Source of the DNA: Diploptera punctata
Lineage: Eukaryota > Arthropoda > Insecta > Blattodea > Blaberidae
Direction: 5' to 3'
Length of the DNA stretch: 64,000 nucleotides
NCBI GenBank assembly: GCA_030220185.1
Contig: JASPKZ010004955.1
Coordinates: forward strand, 2,294,001-2,358,000
Under the pieces are notes generated by a model, which had not been told where the DNA came from, searched no databases, and was given only the letters and a program-made list of their open reading frames with translations. Of the stretch, positions 37,863 through 48,924 are shown in pieces (positions within the stretch are counted from its first letter, which is position 1; each line of letters begins with the position of its first letter). The translations under genes and the position numbers were made by a program.

Positions 37863-38286
37863 CATCATCATCATGAACAAATTCGTTTTAGGCCATGTGG
37901 CCTGTACGGTAAACCTAGCGAAGATGGTCTTGATCTTTCCACCGATGTTTTGGTCTTCCTTGGTCCCTATGTCCAGTTGGGGTATATTGGAATGCCAATT
38001 TTGGAAGTCTATTTCTTGCCATTCTTCTCAGATGATTTTTCCATTCTTGTTGGTATTTTTGGATATCTTCATTTAAACTTGCTACTCCAAGTTTTCCTCT
38101 GATAGTAGTGTTCCTTTGGTGATCCAGTCTATTAACTCCTAACAATGATCGTAAGAAGCGCATTTGGCTTACTTGAAGTTTATGAGAGTTTCTTTTATTT
38201 AAAATCCAAATTTCACTTCCGTATTTTAGAGCAGCTTTTGATGTGACGTTATGTAATGTTAGTTTTGTCTCTGTCCTCATCTGTTT
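37863..38286 (-). mobile_element. non-LTR 3' end nested in the Penelope left arm (11-bp duplication)
   Basis: The ORF 37915-38280 (reverse) encodes 'AALKYGSEIWILNKRNSHK', 'MRFLRSLLGVNRLDHQRN', 'WKNHLRRMARNRLPKLAF' and 'DQGRPKHRWKDQ', the C-terminal end of a LINE RT ORF. The 3' tail is a GAT run (37861-37874). gaagtaaacat is duplicated at 37852-37862 and 38287-38297. It is 5'-truncated but its short frame is intact, so it is relatively young. Confidence 0.75.
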
Positions 38287-38357
38287 GAAGTAAACATTAT
38301 GAGGTAATAATCATTTAAATTCATAGGAGAAAATGTTTTGAAAACTTACCTTATAAA

Positions 38358-38578
38358 ATACAATAGGAAGTAACAATAAGAGGTTTGTTTAATAATTAAA
38401 ACATTTTGTTTGTTCATTTTTACCTCTTATAGAGTTGTTTTTGTCGTACATATTTTTCAGAGCTTCTTAGCCCCATCGTAATCGCTGACGATGGGGCTAA
38501 GAAGTTCTGAAATATATGTTTGACAAAAACAACTCTAAGAGGTAAGAATGAACAGACAAAATGTTTTAATTAATTATC
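38358..38578. mobile_element. family D mini-palindrome nested in Penelope arm (10-bp duplication)
   Basis: Near-perfect hairpin: 'cttagccccatcg' and 'cgatggggctaag' flank a 10-nt centre at 38477-38486. The outer halves carry 'ttcatttttacctctta' and its complement, a diverged Penelope end block. The right arm has core CTGACGA (38483-38489) and GAAAT (hammerhead-like). accttataaa is duplicated at 38348-38357 and 38579-38588. No coding. Confidence 0.7.
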
Positions 38579-38597
38579 ACCTTATAAATTTTGTGCT

Positions 38598-38650
38598 TTT
38601 CACGAGACTGTGGTTTCATGTGACATCTCATCCATCATCAGTCTTTGGCT
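38598..38650 (-). ncRNA. hammerhead-ribozyme-like fold, left arm (family A)
   Basis: Reverse strand: CTGATGA (38635-38641), extra T, helix II, GAAAC (38613-38617), 4-nt loop CACA, triplet GTC (38606-38608). The 5' helix I strand is damaged, with only about 2 bp possible. Confidence 0.5.
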
Positions 38651-38727
38651 GTCAACTATTCTATTGCCAACATCTTCTGTGCTGCCATCTATGGTTGAAT
38701 TTATGAACTTCGAAATGAAATTTTGTT

Positions 38728-39465
38728 TGTTAGATTGACGAATATCCCATTAAATGAAGAAAATTTCAAGAAAGAATATAATCATATCTTAAACACAGCT
38801 AGATTAAATGCTTTTGATTAGAAGTCAATTACCAATAAGTTAAGAAAATAAAAAAATAAAAGGAAAAGAGTTAAAGACCTTACAAATTTGCAAAGAAAAT
38901 AAAAAAAATCAAGAAAATTACTTATCATCCTGGAATGCATAGAAAATTTAAAAATATTGACATATACAATATTACTTTGGCACCAATAAATAAATTTAGT
39001 CTCAGTAATCTTCTAAGTACTAATAAAAAGTCAATGTCCCAGATAGTAGTAAATCTGGAATTTATCAAATAAGTTATAATGATTGCAGTAAAATTTATAT
39101 AGGAAAAAGTAGGAATTTGGAATCTCGCACTAAAGAACATTTTAGAGATATAAAAAATTGTGAAATTGAAAAATCTGCAATTACTGCACATAGTTTTACT
39201 AGAACATCATGAAATTGGAAGAGAAGCAAAACTTTTAAAACAATTGGATAAATCTTTAGAATTGACTGTTTGGGAGAAGATATATATTTAGAAAAATAAA
39301 TATAGATTGATGAACTATAATATTCCTAATGAACAAAAATTAATTCAAAAGTTTATAAATTCAACCTTAGATGGCAGCACAGAAGATGTTGACAATAGAA
39401 TAGTTGATGGCCGAAAAATTTCATCAGTTGGAGTCGTGACTGATGATGGACGAGATGTCTGAAAC
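38728..39465 (+). pseudogene. Penelope-like GIY-YIG remnant (family A)
   Basis: Out-of-frame blocks: a linker like 'LNTARLNAFD', 'KITYHPGMHRKFK'-type sequence at 38917-38955, a GIY-YIG region at 39055-39115 ('SGIYQISY', 'VYIGKS'-like), 'TKEHFRDIKNCEIEKSAI' near 39130-39180, and 'LELTVWEKIYI' near 39257-39290 followed by a stop. Several stops and frameshifts. Confidence 0.65.
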
Positions 39466-39480
39466 TGTGACCTCGTGAAA
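39434..39480 (+). ncRNA. hammerhead-ribozyme-like fold (family A)
   Basis: TCGTGA (39434-39439) pairs with TCGTGA (39473-39478) as helix I. Core CTGATGA 39440-39446, extra T, helix II GGAC/GTCT (39448-39451 with 39457-39460), GAAAC 39461-39465. The cleavage triplet reads ACC, so this copy should be inactive. Helix I and II bases differ from the 32-kb copy with pairing kept. Confidence 0.55.
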
Positions 39481-39589
39481 AGCACAAAATTAATGAGGTG
39501 AGTTTTTAAAAAACAATGTTCTCCGATGAACTTAAACAAAAATTATACTTGAGATATCCTTGGCATCCAACATTTTAAAATATATAAAT

Positions 39590-39870
39590 ACTTGGCACAA
39601 CTTAGTGTAGTTGATTAAGCCAATATGTCATGAGATGGAAGGTTGGGGATTTGAGTCCTGGGGGGTCAGGATTTTTAAACTGGCAGCACCATGATCTGAC
39701 TCATTCTATAAATGATAGTATTAGAGATGTTTCTCGGGGTAAAGGTGGTCATTAAATGGCTGACAACCTGGTTGACATCTTGTGTCAATTGTCCAGAAAG
39801 ATTGGAACCATAACCACTTACTACCCATAAAGTCTGTAGTGGGACAATTTTACCTTTTAGCATATGAATG
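39590..39870 (+). repeat. probable tRNA-derived SINE
   Basis: 'gtagttgattaagcc' and 'ggggatttgagtcctgggg' are spaced like A and B boxes. No second copy is found in the window. Confidence 0.4.
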
Positions 39871-40214
39871 TACGATGGAATTAATTGATGAATTGATATT
39901 TGGACTTTTTGTCAGCTACAACTGGAGTCCAGAGGAGAGGTACAGTGTTGCTGCTCATATAAGGAGTGATGATAATGATGATGGTAGTAGGCAGCTCATT
40001 AGAATTTGTAATGAGACTTGATAATATCTTGCTATGAATGTTAAAGCTCAAGCATATTGGATTATTCCATTTGCCTTCTTCCTTCCAAGTAGCATAATGA
40101 GAGGACTGTAGCTGTTGAATTTAGACCCTTCTGGAGATTGGCACATATAAAATTGGCATAATCACTTAACAACTATAGCAGAAACACTCACTAATTAACT
40201 ACAAACTTCCTGAT

Positions 40215-40345
40215 GCAACAGGTCTATAAGGTCCTCGGCCTGCCAGCTGGCTGCTGCCTTACATTCACATGTTAATGATCATCAAGCCAATATATGGGTC
40301 AGCATATCAGGTCCCACCTGTTATACCTGATTTTCTCAACAAAAA
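40215..40345 (-). repeat. SINE family C, end fragment
   Basis: 'ggcctgccagctggctgctg' and 'atgttaatgatcatc' match the distal part of the family C SINE. A similar forward fragment lies at 41015-41080. Confidence 0.45.
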
Positions 40346-42180
40346 TATATCCAAGCAGGATTTATGTATAGGAGGATGATCACAATTCTTCCTTTCTCTT
40401 ATGATGTGTTTTTGTTAACTTTTTTTTTGTGAGATGACTAGGGAAAGGATTTTAAGGTGCAAATTTTGGTCGTAAAAAGGGGGGGAAAAGGTTCTGAAAA
40501 TACATACAAAAAAGTGCAAAAAAAGATGCTGCTGAAACAATTGAATTAAGGTTTAAACCAGTTACATGAACTCAGTTTATGTAATATGCATATCATTTTG
40601 CATCAAGTTTTTCTTCCTTATAGAGTCCATAAGAGGTAATTCATAGTTCTTTAGTTTATTGTAATATTTACTTCGCAAATGGAACATCGAAGAATGATGC
40701 AATCAGTTTCGATAAATTGCATTTTGAATTCTGAAAGTGCATACAACTTATTCTTCTTAACATTCGCCATGTTATCATTGTGAAAACCCGGTTGTAATAG
40801 TAATAAAAATACGTTGTGGTTCAGACTAGTAAAACACAGCCAACAAGTCGGTAGATAGAAAATTAAGTTATTGCCAATACTAACTAAACTTTATTTTAAA
40901 CTGTTATAGCAACACTGTTGAAATTTAAATTTGACTTCACGGCTGCAGATTGGTTATTATTGCTGGGATATAAATTACTGGTGGTTGAATATGATCGTCT
41001 ACCTCTATGATCAACGCATGTGGATGTGAGGCCAGCAGCTGGTTTGTAGTCCAAGGGCCTTCTAGGCCTTTTGCTCTTGGAGTTTAGATAAATTATATTT
41101 TAATATTTATTATTTTTTATTATTGACTTCACACTGCAGATTGGCCATTGTTTCTGGGGTATACATTACATAAATTATATTTTAATATTTATTTAATATT
41201 GTTGACTTCTGATTGAGATTTTAAAAAACTGTTGATGAAAAAATACATTTTTCTGCCCTATCTTTTAAAAACACGGAGAGAAAAAAGTAAAGCATAAAAA
41301 AAAGGGAAAAGGGGCAAAATGTAGTAATCTCATGAAAAGGTGCAACAAATTCTGTTAATTTTGCTTCATTTCATCCCCCCAAATACATATATTGAACCAT
41401 TGCACAGTGATCCAGAATGTAAAAAAACCGGCAACAATCGAAATTTTTACTTTTTATTAGAGGGGAAAAACCTGAATAGTCATCTAAACAAATAAATGGG
41501 GTACCAATCTGTCAAATAAATTATTCTCTATACTAGTTATTAGACTTAATTTTCAGGCCGCAAAGTTATGCATTATAAAAACAGAAATTTTATGCCACAT
41601 TTTTGAGACATATTATTAACACTTTTTGTGATAATTATTTTAATGCTTCTCGCTATAATTGTGTTAAATAAATATACTTATACTTTCTTGCTAATGCACA
41701 GATAAAGAGCCCACATATGAATTATAATAAAATTAATAACTTTTATTTCGGACTTGAAAAAACGAAAGTTATCTTGAGTTTTAACGCTTTTGCCACCATT
41801 TCCCACGACAATTTCTAAAGCAAAGTATAATTTAAAGTGTTGCTAAACTGACACGGGTAAAAACTTTTGCTACTTTACATATACACAGCACATTAATGAA
41901 CTCGTGTTGTACAGATAATGCATGACCTTGCCTCCTGTGAGCGTGTGTGTGCTTGCATTCAGGACAGGAATTCTGTCGCTACTATAACTGACAGCTGATT
42001 GCAGTAATGCAATGCCCATGAAATAAGGCAGAATTAAGCTACTTGACTCTCCACACTGCATAGTATGCAAGGACACAAATACGATAATGAACAAGTATCA
42101 CTTGATTTTCTGCACTGATCTTCAGAAAATAGTTGGGACACCATTCCAAATTGCTGAATATTATTGGGAAGCCCGCAAGC
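40346..42180. other. intron sequence, no recognised genes
   Basis: It contains the short SINE C fragment at 41015-41080 and a 60-bp internal duplication ('taaattatattttaatattta' region at 41089 and 41172). No coding signal. Confidence 0.35.
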
Positions 42181-42183
42181 GAA

Positions 42184-42332
42184 TGATTATACTACTACTA
42201 CTACTATTGCTTCTACTGCTTCTGCTACTACTACTATTGCCACTGCTGCTGCTACTACTACTACTACTGCTACTGCTGGCACTGCTGCTGCTACTACTAC
42301 TACTACTGCTACTGCTGGCACTGCTGCTGCTG

Positions 42333-42373
<41 letters not shown>

Positions 42374-42374
42374 G
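42184..42374. repeat. ACT/GCT trinucleotide microsatellite
   Basis: About 190 bp of TAC/TGC-type triplets is arranged in a higher-order repeat: blocks of ACT runs alternate with GCT runs and GGC, two ~42-bp copies being nearly identical. Three long homopolymer ORFs (Leu, Thr/Ala, Val) are artefacts. Confidence 0.9.
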
Positions 42375-43322
42375 AAATAAGGCAGTTCTTAAAGCTTGCT
42401 AATATCTCAACTTTCACACATATTATCCAGTTTGTTTGATTTGCGGTGGTATCTTATGAAATTCTACAAATCTAGAAGGGAAGTGTACAAAGTTCTCCAT
42501 GAAAAATTAGGTGAAGATCGGAATAATCAAATCAATCATTTGTTTCAATTTGTATTAAATTCTATAAACATTGACAGTATCTCTGAATATTATGTGAACA
42601 AAATTATGTATAGGTGATGCTATTCTGCAACAAAATACTTAACAAAAGTGAAAAGCATGAAGTGTTTTAGTACCTAGTACATCTACCCCTACAGCTCTAA
42701 AAAGCAAAGAGGATGCCCTAGTGTCAGTTTTGAAGATATTAGCCATAAAAGTAAAAAGCGAATGACTGTAGAACTTCGATGTGAAAACCCCGTTCAAAGA
42801 ACTCCCTTTTGCAACTAGGTACATTTAGGGGAAGTAGTAGTAGTAGGACTTTATTAGACAAAAAGTAAGATATTTACAATATTATTTACAAATATGGGTC
42901 GCACGGGCAGTAAGCCGTACGTGCTGTTGACAGTCCGTTACAATAAAGTAATAATTGGTACTAGTGTAAAGCAAAAATAAACAAAAACAGCAATAACATT
43001 ACAATTACATAAAGAAAACACAATAAAAATATTACAATTAAATAATAACACAATAGCATTATACACTAAAAACATTAACATTACAATTACATAAAGAAAA
43101 CACAAATAATATTACAATTAAGTAATAACACAATAGGGACATTCCATATCAAATCGGACAGCAAAAATCTTGCAATTTATTTTTTTAATTTTATGTATCC
43201 CTAAATATAGTGAATACATTTATAAACGTATTAATACAGAAATTTAATTTTTATCATTTATAGGTTCGTAGTTATGATGATCTAAAATTATCGTAAATAT
43301 GATAAACTAAAACATTTACTAA

Positions 43323-43935
43323 CTAATATTTCTGAAACAGTAAACAGCAAAAATTTGTTTCAAACATATTTATATAGGTGATATCATGTAGTTTAAGGGT
43401 GTTATTTTTATAATTAATCTTATCTTTGCTTCTCCTACCCTCACCTCGTGTTTCATTATCATCCGATTTTATAGTGATATTTTCCTCCCCAATCCTACAG
43501 TTAAAGTCCCCTAAAATTATTATTCCCGCTTCCGGAAACCTATCTTTTATTTCTGCCAACGAGTCAGACAATTCAACGAAAAAATTTGGATTGGCATACC
43601 TGGAATTTAGTGGTTGGCGGTAAATAGACAACAGACACATTTCTGCTCTTTCTGTATGGTAATATATACAAATTGCCTCTTTTAAAGTAATATTTACCTT
43701 TTTAATATATGGGTCTAAGTTAGCTTTATATAAAATGGCAACACCGCCTGGATATCTACCTCTCTTTCCTCTCTTTTGATTACCCTTAAAATAACCTTTC
43801 ATATTACATAGATTTACGCATTCATTACCATGTTTCTCCTAGAGCTAATATATCAAAAGTCTCAATAAACTCTACACATCTGTCCATTGAAAGTTTTTGT
43901 TTTAACCCTTCGATATTCCATGAACCGACTGTCAA
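43323..43935 (-). pseudogene. LINE AP-type endonuclease domain, truncated
   Basis: Reverse-strand blocks: 'TVGSWNIEGLKQKL' (the N of WNIEG is the metal-site asparagine), 'DILALGETW' (catalytic E), then after a stop pair and frame change 'GRYPGGVAILYK', 'MCLLSIYRQPLNSRYANPN' and 'AGIIILGDFNCRIGEE' (catalytic GDFN). The domain nicks target DNA for retrotransposition. The C-terminal SDH motif and the RT are absent. Confidence 0.75.
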
Positions 43936-43941
43936 CAAACC

Positions 43942-44961
43942 CTATTGTGTTCCCTTGTCATTAGTCTTACCCGTATTTTTCGAACTTCCCCCTCTCAATA
44001 GTTCCTTTTCTGCGGGTAGATTCAGAAGTCTTAGTGATTTTCTTGTTGGAGTTCTTGTGTCCGCCGGTCGTTCACCTCTTAGAGGTGGGGTATGCTGTTT
44101 GCATTCGGCCGTTTTTTGCTGTATGTTTATTGGATTCCTGGGAGTTATTAAGGTAGTGGTCCCTCTCTCTTTCTCTCGTGTAGAATTTTCTCCCTCCTCT
44201 GCTGTAAGGAGACCACCTGCTGTTGAAGCGTCCCCTGTATGTTTTGGGGACTCGCTGTCAATGACCTCTTCAAATTCATTTTCAGAGTTGTCCATATTTT
44301 GTAGTTTTTCCCTGCTCCAGATTCGTCCATTTATAATCAATTTATTAAATTGCATGATTGCATGGCAGCCCTGCCTCCTCGCCTCGAGCATGTGTCACTT
44401 AAGAAAGTCTCTTTCGCGGCGCACCTTCTCACTAAAGTCTTCGGCAATATTGATACCGGTCCCTTTAAGATATTTACTGTCTCTAAGGATCCAACATTTT
44501 ATTTTGTAGTGTGATAATTTGTATACAATCGGTCTCTTTCCACTATTCCAACGACCTACTCTGTGCGCTCTTTCAATATCACTGTCCACCAAATCAATCC
44601 CGATTTGCACCATTACTCTTTTAACTATATGTTCAGTTTCCTCCCAGCTTTCTCTGTCTTCTTCATGCACACCATATATCACAATATTATTACGGCGACT
44701 CTGGTTTTCGAGATAGTCTAATTTAGATTCCAGCCATTTCAATCTGTCCTCCATCCGATGCATGTTCGTCTCAATATCACGAATTTTTTCACCCACGTTG
44801 CACTTTTCAAACCCCTCTTTCACTTCAGTTGACAATGTTTCAATCAGCTTTCTAACTTCTTCCATAATGCTTTGTCCCCTGCACACTTCAACCACTCTAA
44901 CAAAATCACGTCCGCTCTTCTCGACGGCTAGCAAGTAAGGAGCATGGAGAGGAAAAGGCAC
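43942..44961 (-). pseudogene. LINE ORF1 (coiled coil + RRM-like), one in-frame stop
   Basis: 44961-44395 encodes an N-terminal region, a coiled coil ('MEDRLKWLESKLDYLENQS') and an RRM-like block ('RRNNIVIYGVHEED', 'DIERAHRVGRWNSGKRPIV'), the layout of transposase-22/L1-type ORF1 RNA-binding proteins. The same frame continues after TGA (44392-44394) with 'MLEARRQGCHAIMQFNKLI' and a charged tail to 43942. The stop sits where an arginine codon CGA would fit, so a CpG-to-TpG change is likely. ORF1p coats the element RNA. Apart from that stop, the frame is open for about 340 codons. Confidence 0.7.
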
Positions 44962-45324
44962 TGGAACTAGTAACTCTTTATAGAAGAGCTCAACTTGATA
45001 CCGCTAAATCCTAAAGCTCCCCTTAGGGCTTGTAAACTCAGGTTGCTTAAGAGACAGTTCAGGATGTGTGCCATGAAGTTTTAATTAAATTGCTTTCCAG
45101 CAGTTCTCCTTTCTTTGTTGAAATGGTGAGAACTTTTATATGTTGAGCCAACTCAGAAGCTAAATTTAAGAATTCTTTCATTCTCAGGGACAATAACTTT
45201 TCCATATCATTGTCAATTTTTTTTTACCTGCCTATCTGAGGATTTAGGTTCTTATTTTTTACACCATTTGTCAGATAAAGAAAGAGTTATATTTATATTT
45301 TAATAAATAGTAAGTAAACTGGAG

Positions 45325-45410
45325 CAAAATCTATGAGGTAAAATGTAAAAAATGACTCATTCTTCATGATTAAGAACCTTATAATGTTATTTCACATATC
45401 TAACTTTGGA
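45325..45410 (+). repeat. Penelope-like 3' terminal fragment (family B)
   Basis: 'ctatgaggtaaaatgtaaaa', 'atgactcattcttcatgatt' and 'cataatgttatttcacat' match the terminal block of family B. Only the end is present. Confidence 0.55.
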
Positions 45411-45729
45411 GCAAAATAACTGATAACATTAAATTCAGCATGTAATTTAACATTATGTTAATAATTTACCATCTTTTTATTTTTATCCGTTTAAAGAAGG
45501 TAATTTTATTTTTTTCCAGGCATATATTTTATTGAAAGCATTACCTATCCAGTACCCTCTAGAATATCTAGGATTTATTGATTAGCTATCATAAACTTTT
45601 ACCTAACACAATTATGTTTGTGTTGAAGTCCAATTTTGTAGAAATTTCACGTTCATTGTTATCAAGTTGCATTAATTTTGTAAAAATGATATGAAGTTTG
45701 TAATTATTAATGGATTTATTTGTCAACAG

Positions 45730-45771
45730 CTTGAACGCTACTTCCAGCGGCTGAAGAACCCAAAAGTGAGG
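45730..45771 (+). CDS. DOT1L: DOT1L 42-bp exon
   Basis: The 14-codon exon 'LERYFQRLKNPKVR' is preceded by 'tgtcaacag' and followed by the consensus donor gtaagt. It continues in phase 0 from 37816 to give 'IIDRTK-LERYF', matching the DOT1L catalytic-domain end (human 'LENYFSSLKNPKLR'). The intron before it is 7,913 bp. The next exon (charged nucleosome-binding region) is not recognised in the remaining 18 kb. Because it is so short, gene finders may miss it. Confidence 0.9.
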
Positions 45772-45924
45772 GTAAGTGTTATTGTATGGTATTCATTAAC
45801 ACAAGTGCATTTATACAGGATATGCTGTACCTGACTTAACTTTTAGGAGCAATAGGTCATACATAGAGGATAATTTTTTGTTAAGGAACATAATATATGT
45901 TTATAATATAAACATGACAGAATT

Positions 45925-46385
45925 GTTGATATTCATACTAGAGCTCGGATAGTGTAATTGATATCATACTAACGTGCAGAGTTAGAGATCTGGAGTTCGA
46001 GTCCCGGCCTGAAAGTTAACTTTTCTTTCTAAAATAAAACTGTCCAATTCTGAAAAGTGTTAATTTAAAACATAACGTCAAAATATGAAGCTTTACCACC
46101 TAAAAGTAATGTATACATTTTCAATAAAAATACTTCAAATATAAGTCGTCAGATGGCGTTGATGGTAGCGATGGCTACCGGCCTTCTATGAAAGAGAATT
46201 ATATGAGTGGAAAGAATTGTTGACATTCATATTGAACTTTGTATGGTGTAATTGGTATCATACTAACCTGCAGTGTCTGAGATATGGGGTTTGAGTCCCA
46301 GTCTGAATGTTAATTTTTTTTTTCTAAAATAAAAGTATGTCCAATTCTGGAAAGTGTTAATTTAAAATATAATATCAAAATATCA
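45925..46385 (+). mobile_element. two tandem tRNA-like units
   Basis: tRNA-like segments lie at about 45930-46020 and 46223-46310, with A-box-like 'tggtgtaattggtatcat', B boxes 'gagttcgagtccc' and 'gggtttgagtccc', and in the second copy an acceptor ACATTCA/TGAATGT. A T run and 'ctaaaataaaa' follow each. The spacer ('gtcagatggcgttgatgg', 'gagtggaaagaa') shares blocks with the array at 7787-8555. Confidence 0.6.
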
Positions 46386-46389
46386 CTTG

Positions 46390-47092
46390 AGTTTTGCATA
46401 TTTGTCTAGGAGTGTGTTGTGGCACATAACCAAGTCACAGTTCTTTACTTGAAGAATGTCAAAAGTGTAGTGTATCAAACTCGAATTACCACCAAATTTC
46501 AGCTGATTTTCTGAATCAATTATACATTTCCAAACGACAATTTGAATCCTGCCATGCTTGTGGGAGATGGACGGTCATTATTGCAAAGGTATGAAGCTTG
46601 TAATGAGCATAGGCTAGAGTGTTTAAACACACATTGTAAACTATCAGAACATTCCTTTAAATGAAATGTATTTTTTTGTATATTTTCTTTTATTTAATAT
46701 CCGAAACTTCTGGGCGAGAACCTTAACAAGTGAACATAACTCATAAATGAAATATTTTTTAACAAAAAATTATCTTCTCTGTATGTCCTATTATTCCTAG
46801 AAGTGGTTGGTGGGGTCCTTTACCACTCTGTATAAATGTTACTTTAATACATTTGAAGGGACATAGAGTTTAAAGCTTATTGTATGTGTTGGACATTAGT
46901 AATATCGATGTAATGTGTAAAATAATGTATGTTTTATATCATTGCTAAATATTATATCTTTTGTAGACTAACAAACATATTAGGAATTTCCCTCTAGACT
47001 TATGGTAGTCAGCAGCAGTGCTTGTTGTTCCAAGTGAAAGAAATTTGCTGCATGTTAAAATCAGTTCATTCAGAACTAATACCATTTATGTT
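46390..47092. other. unassigned intronic sequence
   Basis: A + strand reading gives a readable but stop-broken stretch near 46400-46620 that I cannot assign. Confidence 0.3.
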
Positions 47093-47276
47093 GCAAAAGG
47101 TCTCACTGGTCAACAATTCTTCTGTATCAAGTACAACTCAACAAGATATTCTTATTTCCTACAAATATTAAATGAAAAAAAAGATATTCTTTACTTATTT
47201 TAGGAATTCTCACTATGAGGTATATTCATTAAGGTAGAATATGTTTATCACTCACCTCATATTATTCTTCTTATTT

Positions 47277-47327
47277 GATTATAAACTAGTTTCGGAACAT
47301 AGTTTCTGTTCCATCCTCAGTATCATC
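47277..47327 (-). ncRNA. hammerhead-ribozyme-like fold, left arm (family C)
   Basis: Reverse complement of 50420-50470: GATGATA/TATAATC helix I, core CTGAGGA (47314-47320), extra T, helix II GGAACA/TGTTCC, GAAAC, triplet GTT. Confidence 0.6.
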
Positions 47328-48924
47328 ACGACTGTTGTTCTGTTGTCTTGAAGAGTTGTCCTTCTCTCCTTCCATTGGCTGACTGAAAAACCTCGAAACC
47401 AGGTCATTCTCACCGGGAATTTCAAAGTTCATTAATTTCTTCTTTTCGCTCTTTTGAATGTAGATCTTTTCCCAAACAGTAAGTTCTTTTGGTTTTTCTA
47501 TTTGTTTTAATAATTTTGCTTCTTTCTCGATAAGATGTTTTTCAGACCATGCATGGGCAGCCACTGCAGATTTTTCTACTTCCCCTTTCTTGACATTCCT
47601 GAGATGTTCTTTAACTCTAGTTTTCAAATTTCTTTTAGTTTTTCCTATGTAGAATTTCTCACATTCTTCACATTTAATTTGATAAATCCCTGATTTGTTT
47701 TCTTCTTTAATTTTCTCATTCTTATTAGGTCTAATCAGTCTACTGATGCTGTAGTCATTTTGGGTGCTAACCTTATGTTGAAATCTTTAAAAAATTTTTT
47801 GAAACTTGTGGTGTTTTAATGGATGATATGTGAATTTTCTAAATTTTACATTATCTTCTTTTACTTTTAGAAGAGTGCTTTGATTAATAAATTTTTGTCT
47901 TTTGAACTTGTTTATTTTTTTGAGTATCATTTTTATAGCAAAACCATTTTTCGTGGCTACATTGATTATGTGTTCTTTTTCTTTTTCATAATTTTCTTTG
48001 TTCATTGGTATGTTCACTAATCTATGTGTCAAACTATTGAAAACTGCTTCTTTGTGAGCTATGTGATTGAATATTCTATAATTTTATATTAATTTTGAAT
48101 AAACCTCAACGGAACACATCATGAATCTTATAAAAGTTGATTATGTGATTGAAACCTAAAGCTTTTATGTAGTTATCTATATGTGTCTTCTTTCTGTAAA
48201 TTCCAAATTCTATCTTATTTTCTTCATTCCTTTTTAAGTTGAGATCTAAAAATGGTATTTCTCCATTGATTTCCTTTTCCATAGTGAACTTTATAGTTTG
48301 ACTTTGAATGTTCAATAATTTTAATGCATCATCTATCTGTTTATGATTAACTATTGCAATTATGTCATCCACATATCTGCACCAGAACTTGAAAATTAAA
48401 CGATGTCCGTTAATTATCTTGTGCTCAAAATTCCCCATGAATAGATTAGCTAAGAATGGAGATAAAGGGTTTCCCATCGAAAGTCCTGAATTTTGTTTAT
48501 AAAATCTTCCATTGTAGGTGAAAAACATATTATCGATACATAATTTCGTTAAAGTTTTATATTCGACTATCTTTACTTTTTCAATTTTATTATTTTCCAT
48601 CCAAATCTCTAAAATTTGCATAGTTTGGTCTTTTGGAATGCTTGGAAATAAGGAAACAACATCAAATGAAACTAATCTGTCTGAAGATTGTAGTTGTATG
48701 TTTTCTAGTTTATCTACCAATTCATAAGAGTTTTCTATTGCAGAGTTTTCAAATCCATTCATTTTATTAAATTCCTTACATAACCATTTAGATAAATGAT
48801 ATGTAGGAGACCCTATGTTGTTAATTATCGGCCTCATTTTCTTCCCTTCTTTGTGCACTTTCGGGAGTCCGTAGATGTTGGGAATTTTTGGATTTGAAAC
48901 CTTCAGATGAAAGACAAGTTTCAT
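47286..48924 (-). pseudogene. Penelope-like RT + GIY-YIG, left arm (family C)
   Basis: The reverse strand from 48924 reads 'IPNIYGLPKVHKEGKKMRP', 'GSPTYHLSKWLCKEFN', 'DRLVSFDVVSLFPSIPKDQ', 'SGLSMGNPLSPFLANLFMG', 'CRYVDDIIAIVNHK' (catalytic YVDD), 'EIPFLDLNLKRNEEN', then the 70-bp insertion near 48100 that breaks the frame. It resumes with 'THRLVNIPMNKENYEKEK' and a GIY-YIG region near 47640-47690, and ends 'EKPKELTVWEKIYIQKSEK', 'SRFFSQPMEGEKDN'. The RT part lacks its N-terminus. Frame breaks lie at the insertion and near 47780. Confidence 0.85.
48072..48141. mobile_element. 70-bp insertion with 12-bp duplication, left arm only
   Basis: tatgtgattgaa occurs at 48060-48071 and 48142-48153. The right arm at the corresponding site (about 49670-49695) is uninterrupted. 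The insert is AT-rich and contains aataaa; its source is unknown. Confidence 0.65.

Larger units (their letters stand above)
42830..44965 (-). mobile_element. LINE with ORF1 and endonuclease start; RT deleted
   Basis: Reverse strand: ORF1 at 44961-43942, then AP-endonuclease domain 43930-43325, then (after loss of RT) a probable 3' UTR 43140-42835 ending in an 'actactactacttcc' tail. LINEs normally lose 5' ends; here the 5' part is kept and the middle is missing. Confidence 0.65.

Noticed and set aside
42087..42439. Long leucine-, threonine- and valine-rich ORFs
   Set aside because: Translations of a trinucleotide microsatellite in three frames; no non-repeat coding context.
43955..44509. 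184-codon forward ORF
   Set aside because: Antisense of the LINE ORF1; no independent domain.
46390..46660. Possible exon-like reading with 'YLKNVKSVVYQTR'
   Set aside because: In-frame stops soon after and no recognised family or splice context; could be intron sequence or an old repeat.
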